Shown: piece after piece, positions 1-12,200 of the stretch | How the letters are laid out: each line of letters starts with the position of its first letter | Numbering within the stretch: the stretch's first letter is position 1 | DNA from: Neodontobutis hainanensis | Lineage: Eukaryota > Chordata > Actinopteri > Gobiiformes > Odontobutidae | Assembly: GCA_024349245.1 (NCBI GenBank) | Contig: JALDNG010000022.1 | Location: 4,773,001 to 4,837,000, forward strand | DNA length: 64,000 nucleotides | Direction of reading: 5' to 3' | Position numbers and translations under genes: made by a program | The notes under the pieces: model-generated | Seen by the model: the letters and a program-made list of their open reading frames with translations, nothing else | Databases searched by the model: none | What the model was told of the DNA's origin: nothing

Positions 1-2154
1 TTGAGGCAAGTTCATGAGGGTGATGGAGAATTTCAGGGTTTTATTTTAAAAGAGTGTATGTGCAACGTGTATGTGTAAGGTCAAGCATCCCATTAGCGAG
101 ACATCCCCTGGTCTAATTGCCTCCATTCCAGCGGCAGGTTTGACAGCTCTTCCTCGCAGCACTCATGCATGGCGGTCTGTTTGCTCACGGCACAGATCGG
201 TATCAGATCTGGAAATAAAGTGCATTCAGACATAGTTTCCAGAAAGTTGGATACAAGGAATGTTGCTGTTTCAGAAGAAATCTAAATACGCTCGTGAAGA
301 ACATCTATAGTGATGTGCCGAAAGAAGGCAGGTATAAAGTTAATTTAATGTTAAGAAATGAATCACACCTAGGCCTGGTGCTGCAAAGTTGCTTTAGGGG
401 GTTAGTGAGGTATCTTCAGGTTGACATTGTGTTTTTGGTTTTACAAAAGTGGTTCCAAGTAGATCTCAGCGGACACTAACTAACCTGCTGCACGAAGTAC
501 TAGATAGAGGATAAATAACAGTCCACTGACCAATCAGCAATGAGAAACTCATGCCTCATTGAGACACAACAAAACAGTTAAAAATTATTCTTCACATGTT
601 TACAAATGTATGTATCTGAAAAATGTGTCTTCTGTAAATGTTATTCTTAGTCTCGCTGGTTACGAGACGTAGAATATTAACAAAGACTCTCTGGGCTGTG
701 TGTGGGTTTTTGTGGGAATGAGTGTGTGCTAGTATGACAATTTACTTATCAACCACCAAGCCTCCACCGAAACATACTTGCAATTTCTCTTCACTCATAA
801 AGAGGGGGCCAATAAATAAATTTCAAAGCACCATCGCTTAATCAAACTTTTCTGTTTTCATTGTTTTTATTCCTCACGCGATGTCTTCTCAAGACAGAGT
901 GATCACTATTTCAAATTCTTTTTCCTGACCGAAGTCTCTGTTGAAGCTGTGCGGCATATGAGAGCAAATATGGAAAACATGATGGTGTCCAGCTGTACAA
1001 CTCCAACCTGTCACCGAACACGCCTAAAACTATTCAGCTCAAGCACCTAAATACACAAGTTTTCATCATGCACCGTGGTTTATGTATTTAATCTCCAGAA
1101 TCATACGTGTTTGGAAAGATCCTTAAATGGGTGTTAACATGGCTGCGGAGAGTTGGGTGTATATGACAAACATGCTGAGTGTAACACAAGTGGGTCTGTC
1201 AACACATAGGAACATGCATTTGAGCAGGGTTTCTAACAAGAGGCACCATTCGGTTCAGCTCACCATGGGACAGTTTTTGGACCACGGACTGAAGATTAAT
1301 ATTTAGAAACTGTACCAGAGCTTTAACAGTCAATATGATAACCAGCACCAGCACCTCATGTTTAATCTGTAACTGGAAAACTTCAGAGGCTGTCTTTGTG
1401 ACCTGCCTTTATATAAAACTGACCAATCCCATTCTGTGAGTTGTTTTCTGCAGGAAAAAAAATCTGATGTCACATGGGTGTTAATGAAAGTGCTTTGTGT
1501 GCCTGGCTTCGAACAATATTACTGTAAAAGTAAAAAAAAATTAAAAAAGTGGGAAGAAAAGTGCTTTATTAACGTCATTATTAATAACAATAACATTTGA
1601 CAAATGGTTTGTGAATCCCCTTTTTGTTGAATTCCACTGTGTAATTATAGATGATATGTGTTTTCTTTTTTCAATTAAAATTTCTACACAGAAGTGATTC
1701 ATCTTTGGGACTGCAGTATGTCTTGCTCCACTTTATAGTAACAAGAACTAATAATCATCATCAAAAACAGTTTGTTTTGTCACTGAAGTCAAATCTCAGA
1801 TAATTATGTAACACCAGTCTGGGCTGTGCGGTAGTGGTTGGTAGAAACTAGGTTTTACTTTACACTGGAAACTTAGATCAATACATCTTTTCTAATGTAC
1901 ACATTGTGCTCGTTCAGCAGGTTCGGAGCAGAGGGGGCACAAGAAAAGCCTGCTTCAAAAAGAATGCTTTCATGTTTCTCCCAGGCAGCGGTGAGCGGCC
2001 TTATCGCCCAGGCTCGGCCACGCTATCTAGAGTAAACCCCAGTGTCTGCACAAAGAGGGCAAATTGATGGTGCGGTCTCTGTTAAACATTAGTCCCAGGA
2101 ATCTCCCTTGGCTTTCTGCTGTGTGTGTGTTAATATGTGTGTGTACGTGTGTGT

Positions 2155-2160
<6 letters not shown>

Positions 2161-2190
<30 letters not shown>
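2161..2190. repeat. (TG)n microsatellite
   Basis: About 15 uninterrupted TG dinucleotides, preceded from about 2120 by an imperfect TG-rich tract with CG interruptions. Confidence 0.95.
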
Positions 2191-2191
<1 letters not shown>

Positions 2192-3128
2192 CGTTTACAG
2201 CCATCAAGAGATTTCCAGGAAGATTGCCCCGTTCTTCAAAAAGGAAAATACACATTCCTGTAGACCTAAAGCCTGAAAAGAGACGAGGATGCACTATACT
2301 CAAAGGAATACTGCACTGTGTGTGTTTTAGAGCTCTGGGTACGTCTGTCAGACACATGCACGGTTGACAAAGTACAAATTAAGTCTGAAGGAAGGACAGA
2401 CTGTAAGCACCTCTCATACACACGTGCATGTTTGCATCACTTTTCACCAGTATGATAGACACTGTGGAAAACATTTCAATCAGTCTACCTCAACTGAACG
2501 CAACACATCCCCCGCGTGTCGCAGCAGGTCTGAACTTATCAACTCTGACAGGTCAGGTTTGCATAAAATGGAAATAATTCAAAAATGAGGTTTGAAAACA
2601 GCGTGAAGAGGAATTTTGTTTCTACTAAGCAAATAAAGGTATTCTGCGTTGTGGGGAGGTTTGAAGAATGAATAACACCGTTTTGTCAAAAATGGGATGT
2701 CACATGTGAGGCCAATAGACTTTGTGTTACTGAGCTGCATTTATTTATTTAATTTTTGTTATGAAAATCCTGCATATAATGTCTTATATGTATAATGTAT
2801 AATGTCTGCCAACCTCATCATACAGTAAAATACAAAGCAAGGAACCCACATTTTTTTTTACTTGATTTCCCCTTGTGTTGGACTTAAAACAGTAGAGCGA
2901 GAGATCTGACAAAAGCAGTGTTTATAAAAGTTCAAATGGTCGACTTTCCCATGGCAAAATATTGTTTTCCAATCTCCTCAGTTAGTAGTTTGTGTGTGAG
3001 ACGAACCGTCTGTTACAGCTTGAGAGAGTCTACGCTGCTCCATGTGTTTTATTTTGGCCGTGCCTTAGCAACCAAGCTGTTTCTGCTTACTTCTCGCTCC
3101 ACCCTCTGGCCTGCTCTTCCACATTTAT

Positions 3129-3148
3129 GTGTGTGTGTGTGTGTGTGT
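3129..3148. repeat. (TG)n microsatellite
   Basis: About ten TG dinucleotides in a row. Confidence 0.9.
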
Positions 3149-4649
3149 AACTCACATCTGCTTTGCATTGAGGAGGCTCTGTGCGCTGATTCTGTTACAG
3201 CGAAACGCGCAAGATGGAGAAGAAGAGAACTTCAATAAAAGGAGAGAAATTAGAATAAGGACTATAGATAGAGGCCACTTTAATGTCTGTGCTATGAAAA
3301 TGTATTGTCCTCACGAGAGACAAAGAAAAAGAAAATGCGAAAGAGTGAAATATATTATTGCTGTTAAATTTTTTTCTTTCCCGGTTTTTCATAAAGTCTA
3401 TATTTTACCTCTCTGAGTGAGCCTGGGTGAGCCTTTTGGGGTGGGGCTGGCACACGGCGCTCTGTTGAACCGGAGTAACATTTTGAGCACTAGGTGAGGC
3501 TCAGAAAAGACAAGGCTGGGCCGGAGGAAGGGACGGAGATGTCTTGCTTGTGCCAGAGCGAGGTCACCGGGTTTCTTTGGCTGGGTTACGGCTAGAGTCC
3601 ATTACCTTTTACTCTCTTTACTATATCAGCTCATTCTCATCTCGATAGGCTTTCTCACACCTATGCCAGCTAATTATTGGGCTTCATTTTGAGATTATTT
3701 ATTGCCAAAGGGGGGGTTCGGTGAGGGGGATAATGAAACGAAAGAGCTTACATGAGAAATGGCTGCTGTCAGTTCCCCATTGCAGTGAAACATTTGGCAA
3801 GGGCACAGAACAATCAATGCTTTGGAGATGTGTGCAAGAGCAGCGAGTTAGTCTGGCATGGACCCAGCATATCAGCTATGAGGCGCTTGAACTTTGGAGA
3901 GGCAGGAGGCCATGCCAAAAGAGCATTGTGTGCTCATAAAAAATATTATACAACAGCTGTGGTGCGTTTGTAGGCCTGTTTTTTTCATATGTGTATTTTG
4001 GTTTTGGATTAACCATGTTTGAAAGTGTGTCTAGCGTAGAGACTTTTCAATCAAAGTAAAAAGGAGAAGGGAGCGCCAAGAGAGCACTTTAGGCTTCATA
4101 CGAGGACTGATGAGAATAGAGATGTAATTACCAACAAATGCTCTCAGGCCGCAAAGCTTCAGCCCAATACAAAGTGCGGTGTTTCTTCTCTGCCTGCTGA
4201 GTCACATTAGCGACCCACGTACACTGATGTTACAAAATGTGTCAGTCACACTGACACTCTCTCACAGTGATGGCATCATTGACAACCTTGTTCTATTCAT
4301 TTTGATGTGCTTACAAAGATATGTTTGTCATGTTTGCATAGCTACGTCTTTTAAGCCCATAGAAGGAAACATCAGGGTTTCTCAGAAAGATAAAAGAAAA
4401 AAAAAACACCAAAATGAACACATAAAAATTTAATAAAGTGCTTGAAAAACCTTGCTAATGTAATATTCTTGTGTGTCTGAATAAATCTGTATACATCTTG
4501 GGTAAGTCATTGGAGATACAGTAAGTGCTCCTTAATATGTATTTTCACAAGACATGACAGATAAAAGTAAAAGATCAAAATGAAAGTACTTAAACATAAA
4601 CACTGAGTACAGTTAATCTATATAAATGTGCATAAACACTTGTTCTAAT

Positions 4650-5940
4650 ATACAGTAGCACTCATAGGTTAAGCCATTGATTGTCAAACAACTGTGTTTA
4701 CTCTTTTGAAATCACAATGACCACAGAAACTACCCAAACAACCCTGTTCAAAAGTTTACATACCCTGGTGATATTGGCCTGATAACATGCACACAAGTGA
4801 CACAAACAGGTTTGAATGGCTTCTAAGTGTAACCATCCTCACCTGTGATCTGTTTGCTCTGGGCTCCTGACAGACATTTGCATCTCTCATCCACTGCTGC
4901 ACTGACATTTCTGAAAAAAGGTGGTGTGGCTGTTTCAAGATCCACAATAAGGAGGCGCTTGAAGAAAAAAGTGCTGCATGATCGAGTTGCCAGAAGAAAG
5001 CCATTATTACACAAATGCCACAAAGCATCCTGCTTACAACACGCCAAACAGCATAAACAAGCCACAAAACTTCTGGAGTGATGAGACCAATATTAAACTT
5101 TTTGGCCACAACCATAAACCATAAAATACATTTGGAGAGGAGTCAACAAGGCCTATGATGAAAGGTACATCATTCCTGCTGTGAAACATGGAGGTGGATC
5201 TGATGTTTTGGGGATGTTTGAGCTACAAAGGCAGAGGAAAAGATGAATGCAGCGTGTTATCAGAAAATACTGGAGGAAAATTTGCACTCATCACCTCTGT
5301 AGCTGCGCATTGGACATACTTGGATGTTCCAACATGACAACAATTCAAAGCACAAGGCCAAGTCGACCTGTCATTGGCTACAGCAGCATAAAGTGAAGGT
5401 TCTGGACTGACCATGTCTCCTGACCTCAACATCATTGAGCCACTCTGGGGAGATCTCAAATGTGCAGTTCATGCAAAACAGCCCAAGAATTTACAAGAAC
5501 TGGAGGCTTTTTGCCAAAAAGAATGGGGAGCCTTACCATCTGTGGAAAATAAAGAGCCTCATCCACAACTACCACAAAAGACTTCAAGCTGTCATTGATG
5601 GTAAAGGTGGCATTACATGGTATTAAGACCTAGGGTATATAAACTTTTGATCAAGGTCATTTGGGTAGTTTCTGTTGTCATTCATTCATTCATTCATTTT
5701 CTACCGCTTTGTCCCGTTAGGGGTCGCGGGTGACTGGAGCCTATCCCAGCAGCTTTGGGCCTGAGGCGGGGTACACCCTGGACAGTGGCCAGTTAGTCGC
5801 AGGGCTGTTTCTGTTGTCATATGATTTAAAAAGAGTAAACACAGTTGTTTGTCAATAAATGGCTTCACCCAACCACTAACTATGAGTGAAAATGGTCAAA
5901 AATCACAAATTCTGCCTCTAAACTTATGAACACAGCTATA
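4650..5940 (+). mobile_element. Tc1-like DNA transposon, decayed, with a nested LINE tail
   Basis: A Tc1/mariner-type element. The left end carries the typical terminal stretch (ACCCTGTTCAAAAGTTTACA near 4742). The right end (about 5806-5940) is its inverted counterpart, ending in AAACTTATGAACACAGCT. Between them lie transposase pieces in several frames: a helix-turn-helix/linker part at 4845-5081 (SRSTIRRRLKKK) and the C-terminal catalytic part at 5413-5598 with the Tc1 hallmark SPDLNIIEPLWGDLK. Stops and frameshifts separate the pieces, so no active transposase is encoded. Copies of the same family lie at 8465-9290, 46898-47060 and, reversed, 57671-58590. Confidence 0.9.
5682..5806 (-). mobile_element. 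LINE 3' tail inserted in Tc1 element, with 14-bp target duplication
   Basis: About 125 bp starting with (ATTC)n and followed by CTACCGCTTTGTCCCGTTAG, a common fish LINE 3' end (Expander/RTE-X-like, from memory) in reverse orientation. It interrupts the right part of the Tc1 element. The host sequence GTTTCTGTTGTCAT occurs at 5668-5681 and again at 5807-5820, a perfect 14-bp target-site duplication. A longer copy of the same tail lies at 15395-15660. Confidence 0.85.
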
Positions 5941-8464
5941 AAATTAATTAATATTAACTATAAGGGGCTTAAAAGGTGGATCTGTGTAGGTGTTGTGATA
6001 ACAAAATTTGATGTTTTGACAAAGAGAATGTCCTGTCAGCTTTCTACCATGGCATGCTGTTAAAAGGTGGTATAATTTAGAAATATATAAGCATCTACAC
6101 AGGCACAATAAGAAAAGTGAAGAGGGATTCAATAAACCAATCAGAGCAGACAAGGTTCAGAGAGGAGGAAAAAGACAAGTTAAAACTAAAGACAGTAGAA
6201 CAATAGTTTAAGTGAAAATCAAGAGGGAGGCGGGGTTAAGGGAGGTGGGAATTAACTTAAACAAATTTAAAACGAGGAGGGATGGTAAGCATTCTAAATT
6301 TTCAAGGGACAAAGAAATTCTTCAGATTCCGCTTTGCTCCTGTCTCCTTTTACTCTCCAGTGCCAGAGTTTATATGGCTACAGTCAGGTCATCAACAACA
6401 TTTCTGGAAAGTCTGTCTGCATTCCCCCGACTCACCATCTGTGCAGCCATCAAACTGTCTCAGTGTGTGTGTGTGTGTGTGTGTGTGTGTTTCCATCTGT
6501 AACTGTTTGCCCATTTACTGCTGTAACTCAAACTAATAGATATAACATCCTCTAATAAGCCCCAGCCTTATCCTAATGTACTGTAGTACAGAGCGCTTTT
6601 AAAAACATGTACCTTTCCTAGTTTTCTCATTCTTTTTACAGTCATACAATCACACACACATGGGCCGTGTTAAATTCCAGGTGGGACATGTGTTCAGAAG
6701 GTCTAGTTCAAGGCAAAAATCTGCTCCGTGTCCCTTCTTGACCTCTCCGCACACACAATAATCTGCCTGTGGGCAGTGATATCAGAGACAGTTGGTGTTT
6801 TCGCAGCACTTAGTTCGGCAGTATTCCCTTACCGCAACAACATCCAATCACCTGCCAGCGCCTGACCTCTGACCTCTGCAGATAAAGGGGGATCGAGTGC
6901 ATACCAGCGTCGGGTCGGGTGGTCCAAAATCCAGAGAGCTTAAACACTCCGGAGCTGGTTTGCCTCAAGGCGTTGAGACCGCTACAAAAAAAAAAAAAAA
7001 CTGCACAAATGATTCAAGAGAGAAGCTGTTAGCTGTTCATTGATACACTGCATTAGGAGGCTACAGGGATGACTATCTTTTCATTACATATGTAGACAGA
7101 TGAACCTCCCGGTGGGACTCCCCCTCCTATCACCCCTCCTTCCACTACACTCCTCTTTTCCCCATCTCAAGCAAACCACACGTCTTCGGCTCATCCATCT
7201 TTTCTCCCCTCCCTTTTTCAAACCTCATAGAGCCACACTAAATCACACACAAGTCCAGGCATTTTGTTCTACTTCAAAAGAAGTGTTTTGGCCAAACTAT
7301 GTCCAGACTTATACTGCATTGTAACCTGGCATTCTTACTACTACAGATATTTTAGGAACATTAAAACACCACTTTAAGGATGTGATTGTCTTCGTTCGAA
7401 GGTAAAAAATCCGACTTAGACTGCAGTGCTCCACTCTGGCTAATGCTGCATTCACATGGTTTGGTATTTAACAGCATTCAGCTTCTGTTAAAAACAGTAA
7501 ATGAGCTATTGATAAAACTGACAAATATAGACTATTTTACCACTTAATCATTTATGAATAGTCAGTGCACCAGAGCGCTCGGTCCAGCTGTCAGATGTCT
7601 TATACAGGCAGCAATAACCTGACTATGAATCACACTATACAGGTATGCTATTTAGAAAAACTAGTGTACCTTCCAGTCAGATGTTCAGATGTTTACATGC
7701 CTTTTGAAAGTCCAATTATTGTCAGACTCTTGCATTTCCATGCAAGTGTTCTGACAGATTTTTATAGTATACTTTTATTTCATTATTACTATACCCAAGG
7801 ACACACACATCACCGCAAACACCCCCATCCCTTGTGTTGAATAAAAGAATATGAGAGCATGAATTCATCAGCCTCTAAATGGCACAGGCTCATCGATATA
7901 TGACTGATGAGAAATGTGGGCCACACTCATGACTCAGTACTTTATATGCTCCTTCACAGAGCCACTAAGTGCACTGTGTGTTCATATTGTTCATATTTGT
8001 GCACGTGGGTAATGCAGTGCTGTTTACAGGCACTGCTGCAATTTGGCCACACTGCTTAAATATCTTCCAATAAGTAGTTAAGCTTTTTGCAATTTCTTGT
8101 CATGTATTGGGCGAGAGTAAGTGTGTGCTGACAGCACCATTGTAAAAGTGAAAAGAAGGAAAGTCATCACGTAATGTTTCCAGTCACTTAGAAGAAAAAG
8201 GCTTGAGTACAACTCTGTAATAAATGTCGGGCAAACACACAAATGAAGATGTCGATGACAAAGTGGTTTCCTGCTGCTTAAAGCAACACCATGTAACTTT
8301 TTACCATAACCGACAGCCTTAAAAAATACACTCCAAAAGAATAACTTTACTTTCATCAGTACAGTGCATCCAACTCTCTGAACACTTGTAGCTCACAACA
8401 ATGGGGCATGTTTTGCGAGAGCATGTATCTCATCTGAACTTTTCAGAAATAATAGACAACTATG
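5941..8464. other. Gene-free stretch
   Basis: Nothing coding is supported. It contains a (GT)n microsatellite at 6463-6490 and an A-run near 6985-7000. The rest is AT-rich unique-looking sequence without splice-bounded conserved frames that I can recognise. Confidence 0.5.
6463..6490. repeat. (GT)n microsatellite
   Basis: About 14 GT dinucleotides in a row. Confidence 0.95.
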
Positions 8465-9290
8465 TTCATAAATAACTCAGTAACCCAGATTTGTTATTTG
8501 TGATTTTTTGGGCCATTTTTCAGAAAATATGAAGAGCACACAAAACGTTCTTTCATTCATAGTTAGTGGTTGGGTGAAGCCATTTATTGTCAAACATTTC
8601 TGTTTACTCTGTTAAAATCATAATAAAAACAGAAACTACCCAAATGACCCTGATCAAAAGTTACATACCCTGGTGATTTTGGCCTGACAACATTCACACA
8701 AGTGATACAAACAGGTTTGAACGACTACTAAAGGTAACCATCCTCGCCTGTGACCTGTTTGCTTGTAATCAGTGTGTGTTTATAAAAGGTCAGTGAGTTT
8801 CTGGTCCTGACAGACCCTTGCATCTCTCATCCAGTGCTGCACTGATGTTTTCTGTATTCTGAGTCATGGGAAAAAGTAAAATAATTGTCATAGGAGCTGT
8901 GGTAAAATGTAACTGAACTGTATACAACAGGAAAGGATTAAAAAGATATCCAAGGAATTGGGAATGCCAATCAGCAGTGCTCAAACTCTAAAAAAGTGGA
9001 AAATTAGAGATTCTGTTGAAACCAAACCAAGGTCAGGTAGACCAACAAACATTTCAGCCACAACTGCCAGAAAGATTGATTGAGATGCAACAAAAAACCC
9101 ACAAATAACTTCAGCTGAAATACAGGACTCTCTGAAAAAAGTAGTGAGGCTGTTTTAAGAAGCACAATAAGGAGGCACATAGGCTGCATGGTTGAGAAAG
9201 CTATTACTACGCAAATGCTTACAATACACTAAACAGCTCAGAGACGAGCCTCAAAACTTGGAACAAAGTCATTTGGAATGGTGAGACCAT
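8465..9290 (+). mobile_element. Tc1-like element, 5' half only
   Basis: Same family as the copy at 4650-5940. The terminal region is at 8510-8680 (GTTGGGTGAAGCCATTTATT, then ACCCTGATCAAAAGTTACAT). It is followed by the N-terminal half of a transposase reading frame, including a DNA-binding part around 8940-9060 (GGAATTGGGAATGCCAATCA) with stops and small deletions. It breaks off after 'GGAATGGTGAGACCA' near 9290, and the catalytic half and right end are missing. Confidence 0.85.
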
Positions 9291-12200
9291 TTAAATTAAA
9301 AACAAATATTTTTCTTTTAACATAGACATTTGCACATCTAAAATAAAAAAATATTGCTCATTTGTCCTCATAATTATTGTACAATTTGGATTCACAAGTT
9401 CACCTGCACATGTTTTTGGATGATAGGAAGAAGGTGGAGAGTCTGTAGAGAACCCATGCTAGCACAGGGATAGACTCCACAAAGAACTCTTGCTGTGATG
9501 CAAGAGTATAGTAGGCATAGTTTCTCTTTAATAGCTATTAGCATCACTAGCTACATACTGACCTGGTCCCACAAACCAGTCTCTTTTAGCCTTCAGGCCC
9601 CTTCACCACTAGTAAATATTTAATGTTGAGTGAGAAGATTTAGGCCTTCAAATAAGGCTCCTAGTCTGTTTGGAAGCATGTGTTAGAGAGTAATGGACGG
9701 GGGGAAAGTTCACAGAGGTGCTCTGACAGTCAGCCCAAAGCCGCAGCTGTCCGTCTGTCTGTCTTTGGCTCCATGTTCCCGGCCGTTTAGTGTGTCAGAG
9801 GGGTAACAGGGGCTAACTGGATACAAGAGAAGGATCAAGCACCTGGACTGCCTGGATGTCATCACCTGGACCAGAAACATTGAGGGCCACAGCCAGGCCT
9901 TGGGGGGTAAGAAGAGCGTTGGGGTTTTGCTCTATCTCTGTGGACATAATAAACATGATCTATGCCCATCAGTCGACTGGATATTAAGCAGAAATGTGGG
10001 GCATGTTGATGGTGATTATGAAAGAGGACAAAAGGAGACCGTTGAGGTTAAGAGGGAGGGCAGGGATGAGGAATCCCCTCATTGGCAGCAGGGTGCCAAG
10101 TTATCCAGCTGACAGTCGCAGCTCTGTGCCACACTCTGGCCCTGCGGTCAAGTTCAGCACCCTGGAGTTCATGTGCCACTCACCAGCTCGGCTTGTTTAC
10201 CACGGCGTATAGGACGGACATAGCTAGTAGCTTATAAATTATTACACCATTTTAAGCTATTTAAACAATAACCCTTTTTTAGACAGTAAGTATTTGGCTT
10301 CAATTGACAATGCCATATTCCTCAGTCTATATCATGTACCGATCATAGACCCAAGTATCACCATAATGCAATGCTATATATATTAGATCAGTCTCAGTTT
10401 GTTCTGGATGGGGCGGTGGATGGGACAAAACCCAAACTTACAAGTGTGTAACATGAGACAGATTTGTACAAAAAGATTTGCTCCCAGCTCAGTCGGTAGA
10501 GCATATGCCAAATACGCAGGACGCTCAAAACCTACCAATTACTATCAACTAAAGGCAAAAAGTAAAAAAAAATAAAAAATAAAAAACAGAAACAGAAACA
10601 GAAAAACTAAAATGCATAAAGAGGGCAAATCTTCCGTTGTTATCTTGTTAGATCTTGTTGTTTTACAGGTTGCAACATCGTTTGATAAGTTAACGACAGA
10701 TAGTAGATTAAACACATCTGATAGCGTGTGGGACTGAATACTTGCTGTAATACTATTTTGTACTAATGTTCTGTAACCAAACTGGTGTTGTAAAATGCTT
10801 GGGCACATATCATGGGGGGATAATTGTTTGTATAAATACAGAATGTAAGCACCCTTGAGTGTTTATGTACCGGTATAATCTCCTGTCTCTCTGCCTGTTC
10901 TATCACAGAGCCAAGCCAGAACAAGCAGGTGAACTGCAGAAAGAGTAATTTATGTTCTTGTTACAGGGATCCCACTGCTGAGTTGCTCAACATTAATAGC
11001 CGATGCTTCCCTTGGAGTGTGCATGTGAGAACTCAGTTGGAACCGAGTTACTATGTCTCGGTCAGACGTAAAATACGAATCAATAAAGCATCTCTTTCTT
11101 GGCGTGGCTTGTGTTTATGACAGCGATGGGAAACAACATGCAGGGAGTGAGGCGCAACAGATAGCAACTATGCTTTCTGTGAGTGATTTCTGAAGTGATA
11201 GTCAAAAAAATCTGAAACACTTCCTATTTGTACTGGCTTCACATGAACAATCATATGCTCCCTGTTGTTAAGTAACAGTAAACTGTGAAATTGTTGAAGT
11301 CAAATCAATACCAGAAACGTTGATGTGCGTGCATACATCAGTCTGTTTTGACAGTGCTTTGTGCATGTGTTTGTATCATAAATACAAAAAGAACAAGGAC
11401 AGCTGTCGCCCCGAGCAACTAAGATGTGAATGTGTAGTTGGCATTGGATTTCCACTTGCTCATGTTGTGTTGTTTTCTGATTCTTTTATCCCCTCTGCTC
11501 TCCTTTTACTCTGTGTACAACACATCTTACTTTTATGTTGTTCGCTCAAAAGAGGAGACGCCTCTGTCAGTGCTTAGTGTATTAGAGCTTGCAACATTAA
11601 ACATATGAACACAGTGCTAACATCTGCTGCCTTTAGGGAGGCAGACAGAGCAGGCCACAGAGGGATGGAAGGGAAGAAAGAAGAAAAGTTGGGAGAATAG
11701 ATAAGAGGGACTTTTGGAGCAGATATACAATGATTTAAAGCTAATTCTTTTTAAATTAGATTAATGCTATTTAAAGTACTTGTATCCTCCTGATTCTTCT
11801 CGTCCGGTAACAAAGGCCAACACATTAAAGGGTGAGCTGAGGCAAAACAAAGCCAATGAGGAGCAGATGTTCAAAACATAAGCCCATACAGATAAAAAGA
11901 CACTTTTAGAAAATATAGACAGGAATGAAGACTATTTTACTTGTATTTATTCAAAAACAGCCCAATCTTAATTAAATAAATAAAAAGATTGCAGACTGAA
12001 ATGGCATAAAAAATGTTCCTCATCAAACAGAAGTACGTGTAGTATATGTAGTATAAAATGGTAAAAATGGGACTTAGACTAGACTTCACTGAGCACAACG
12101 TGAAAGGTCTTTTGAAAGAGAAAAATGTAAAAATGCTGTTTGTGTGTTTAAGAAAAATCACATAAAAAAAGCTGTAAGTGTGACTCTACATTTGCGGAAG

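Larger units (their letters stand above)
1..4649. other. Gene-free flank
   Basis: I see no supported gene here. Open frames are short, lack recognisable domains, and some simply translate the CA/TG microsatellites at 2161-2190 and 3129-3148. The base composition is AT-rich and unremarkable. Regulatory elements for the distant jun gene could lie here, but nothing in the sequence alone shows it. Confidence 0.6.

Noticed and set aside
2064..2367. Overlapping frames with Cys-Val or Thr-His runs
   Set aside because: They only translate the TG microsatellite in both directions.
10480..10535. tRNA-like stretch with AGCTCAGTCGGTAGAGCAT
   Set aside because: Only the D-arm/A-box part is tRNA-like. 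The acceptor ends do not pair and the B box is absent, so it is probably a SINE or tRNA relic too decayed to call.
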